The notes under the pieces were generated by a model. It saw only the letters and a program-made list of their open reading frames with translations. It had not been told where the DNA came from and ran no database searches. Below, one piece after another: positions 62,533 to 64,000 of a DNA stretch of 64,000 bases (positions are counted from its first letter, which is position 1; every line of letters begins with the position of its first letter). The stretch is from NCBI GenBank assembly GCA_028279985.1, contig JANQMR010000037.1, positions 124,001 to 188,000 of the forward strand, given 5' to 3'. The position numbers and the translations under genes are program-made. Origin of the DNA: Woeseiaceae bacterium (GTDB taxonomy: Bacteria; Pseudomonadota; Gammaproteobacteria; Steroidobacterales; Woeseiaceae).

Positions 62533-63327
62533 TTATCGATTACCGTAGTTCGACGAAACCACGCCGAGATGACCACCGGTGAACCATCCGTCGCCGCGTT
62601 CGTTACCGCGACTGGCCACCGACAGAGATTTTCCAGCCAGGCGGTCGGATGTCCTGAAGTACTCGCTGTAGACGACGTAGCCGCCGTCGGCTTTGAAGAT
62701 GGATGCGCCCGCTATGTCAGATCGGGTACTAAGCTCTTTGCGGATCGATGCGACATTTGCGCTGGAGGAATATGACTCCAGCAGACCAACCTGACCGACA
62801 TAGCCCGCCTTGCCGAAGCTTACCGAGAGATCTTGATTGTCCATGATACGGCGCGTGTCGTACGGTTTCGCGCTGGCAAGTCCGACGGCGCTTGCGGAAG
62901 CGCCGCCTTCCCATCGCCAGTTGCCGAAGTTGTGCTCTACCAGAGTGGCATTGATCGTCACCGGATCGGACTCCGACATGCCCCTCAAGTATGGGTCCCG
63001 CTTCTGGTTGACCATGTCCGCGGTGCCCTTGTCGAAGTATCTCGACAGTACGATCACTTCCATGAACCCGGTATCCGATGTCGAAATCGGCTCGAGGATT
63101 TTTTCGTTGACGAAACCGCCGAATTGGGACGTGAACGGTCCTGTCGATACGGCCGTGTCGACGAAACTTCGAAACCGATGTGTCGGAATGGTGTATATCC
63201 GAATTGTCAGAATCGTCGAGTTCAGATAGTCCTCGATTTCCCATCCAGGTTCGTCCGCAACGGCCGTTCCCGACTCGACGGCCCAGACAGCGAATAAACC
63301 AAGTAGAAGATGTTTGTGTCGTCGCAT
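62533..63327 (-). CDS. Exported paralogue with ABM-like domains
   Basis: A 264-residue protein with a cleavable signal peptide (1-24, ending AVADE) and no lipobox, otherwise arranged like the neighbour at 61609: first half with TILTIRIYTIPTHRFRSFVD and VNEKILEPISTSDTGFMEVI, second half with KAGYVGQVGLLESYSSSANV and GGYVVYSEYF. The ATG at 63327 has AGGGGA upstream; an in-frame longer version would start inside the second palindromic element and is rejected. Tandem duplication within and between the two genes is evident. Confidence 0.68.
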   Translation of the reverse strand: MRRHKHLLLGLFAVWAVESGTAVADEPGWEIEDYLNSTILTIRIYTIPTHRFRSFVDTAVSTGPFTSQFGGFVNEKILEPISTSDTGFMEVIVLSRYFDKGTADMVNQKRDPYLRGMSESDPVTINATLVEHNFGNWRWEGGASASAVGLASAKPYDTRRIMDNQDLSVSFGKAGYVGQVGLLESYSSSANVASIRKELSTRSDIAGASIFKADGGYVVYSEYFRTSDRLAGKSLSVASRGNERGDGWFTGGHLGVVSSNYGNR

Positions 63328-63384
63328 GTTGTTTCCCCTCGCTGTAGTCTCGCGCCACATCGCTCGAAGCGACTCGGCGTCTCC

Positions 63385-63432
63385 AGTGTCCTGGCCGGCG
63401 AATCGTTCGACGATTTTTCCGGACAGGACACT
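63385..63432. repeat. Palindromic element ending in CTAG, copy 2
   Basis: AGTGTCCTGGCCGG (63385-63398) and CCGGACAGGACACT (63419-63432) are inverted copies with one mismatch; an inner ATCGT/ACGAT pair flanks a short loop. Outer arms match copy 1 at 60432. The CTAG at 63431-63434 supplies the stop of the small gene at 63431-63667. Confidence 0.85.
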
Positions 63433-63667
63433 AGTTCTTGCTCGTGGATACTCCTCGCCGAGGATCTCCGATTTCGGTTGGCGGGTGTCGAAGCGCCTTG
63501 CGAAGAATCGATAGAAGTTGATCGACACCCGAGAAGTGCTGACTCTTGCCCGTACGCAGGTTTTCCATGCGTCCGCGCCAGGATTCGCGGCGCCGCCGCG
63601 AACCGCATTGTTCGTTCCAGAGCCGGATGACGAACACGAGGTCGGAGCGCTCGTTGAGTGCTGCCAC
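63431..63667 (-). CDS. Small protein of unknown function
   Basis: A 78-residue product starting at GTG (63667) with AAGGA eight bases upstream. The pattern SDLVFVIRLWNEQ, SWRGRMENLRTGKSQHFSGV and LLSILRKALR fits a family of short bacterial proteins with a beta strand, a WRG(S/R)(V/M)E motif and a C-terminal helix; I know no function. The stop TAG is supplied by the palindromic element at 63385-63434, so the natural C-terminus may be altered. Confidence 0.55.
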   Translation of the reverse strand: MAALNERSDLVFVIRLWNEQCGSRRRRESWRGRMENLRTGKSQHFSGVDQLLSILRKALRHPPTEIGDPRRGVSTSKN

Positions 63668-63885
63668 TTGCCGATCCTTCGGTAGCTCGAACGCCTGGAA
63701 CTTTACGCGGATCGGATTGCCTGACTCGCAAATGGCGCTTGCGCCCGGATCACGACACTTCGACAGGACTCCATGGACGCCCGATGACGAACAGCAAGCC
63801 GGAATGCTCCATTGCTTGAGCTAGTCGCACAGAAGCCGCACCGCAGTCGCATTCGGATAGCGGCTGCGGTCCATCTGGCCCCGCT
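63668..63885. other. Intergenic, no supported gene
   Basis: The minus-strand frame upstream of the small gene stays open and reads KCRDPGASAICESGNPIRVK and onward into it, so an earlier start for the small gene is conceivable, but no good start or ribosome-binding site is seen. Nothing else is supported. Confidence 0.4.
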
Positions 63886-64000
63886 CTACAGGACCAGTTG
63901 GGCGTCGAGAAGCGCTCGAATGTCAAGATCGGAGCAGTGCTGCAGGCGCTCGGCCAGTTCCGCCGTCTCGGCCATCGGCTCGATATCGCATTCGTCACGA
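63886..64000 (-). CDS. C-terminal fragment of an unidentified protein (cut by window edge)
   Basis: An open minus-strand frame enters from the right edge and ends at TAG (63886-63888). The visible 37 residues include DECDIEPMAETAELAERL and DLDIRALLDAQLVL, an acidic helical ending with normal-looking codon use. Too short to identify. Confidence 0.5.
   Translation of the reverse strand, partial: RDECDIEPMAETAELAERLQHCSDLDIRALLDAQLVL

Noticed and set aside
63328..63528. N-terminal extension of the exported ABM-like protein
   Set aside because: It would place the palindromic element inside the protein and hide the signal peptide; AGGGGA before 63327 supports the shorter form.

Overview
The window looks like chromosomal DNA of a GC-rich, Gram-negative heterotroph that carries a purple-bacterial photosynthesis gene cluster. 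Evidence is the bacteriochlorophyll genes with their PpsR/AerR regulators, two TonB-dependent receptors, several lipoproteins and an LpxR-type outer-membrane enzyme. A marine-type gammaproteobacterium (facultative or aerobic phototroph) is my best guess, but no rRNA is present to prove it. I see no tRNA, rRNA, CRISPR array or intact transposase.

Region 1 (1-12490) is the end of a photosynthesis gene cluster. bchF-bchN-bchB-bchH run leftward, with bchH cut by the window edge. Running rightward are a B12-binding AerR/PpaA-like antirepressor, ppsR/crtJ, and the phytylation branch bchG, a PucC/Bch2-like carrier and bchP. The last gene is an HMG-CoA-synthase-like enzyme where other clusters often carry idi. 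Tandem TGT-N12-ACA-like PpsR operators lie before bchF and before bchG.

Region 2 (12997-20768) looks like a citrate module: a TonB-dependent siderophore-type receptor, a CitMHS citrate carrier, a secreted ankyrin protein and a CitA/CitB-type two-component system. Region 3 (21032-24126) holds cell-envelope genes: a phytase/esterase-like secreted protein with an Asp-rich tail, a lipoprotein and LpxR. Region 4 (24245-32970) is an accessory stretch. It has a 17-bp dyad, a DUF4143 AAA ATPase coupled to a 1349-aa STAND NTPase with a C-terminal nuclease-like motif (candidate defence pair), a frameshifted small gene, and a GSU2403-like nucleotidyltransferase behind two identical large dyads.

Region 5 (33139-46030) is a catabolic/uptake cluster: CaiB-type CoA transferase, a glycosidase-like/SUMF1 fusion, ribokinase, TonB receptor, LysR regulator, a beta-propeller/sodium-symporter fusion, a CitE-type lyase and an ADP-ribosylglycohydrolase. 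A 56-bp element is repeated upstream of the receptor and of the lyase.

Region 6 (46191-63667) is the most unusual part. A cupredoxin-like protein and a tandem (tetraheme) MauG/CCP peroxidase are followed by a metallo-hydrolase. Then comes a tightly overlapping leftward operon with the parts of a minimal type II polyketide synthase: a ketosynthase, a Cys-less ketosynthase partner, ACP, Sfp-type PPTase, a START-type cyclase-like protein and an alpha/beta hydrolase. These are interleaved with three secreted Vgb-like beta-propeller proteins, one of which carries a copper-type cupredoxin domain. Two paralogous exported ABM-like proteins sit just upstream. Two copies of a palindromic element ending in CTAG lie in this region and supply stop codons to their neighbours. 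The right edge holds the C-terminus of an unidentified gene.
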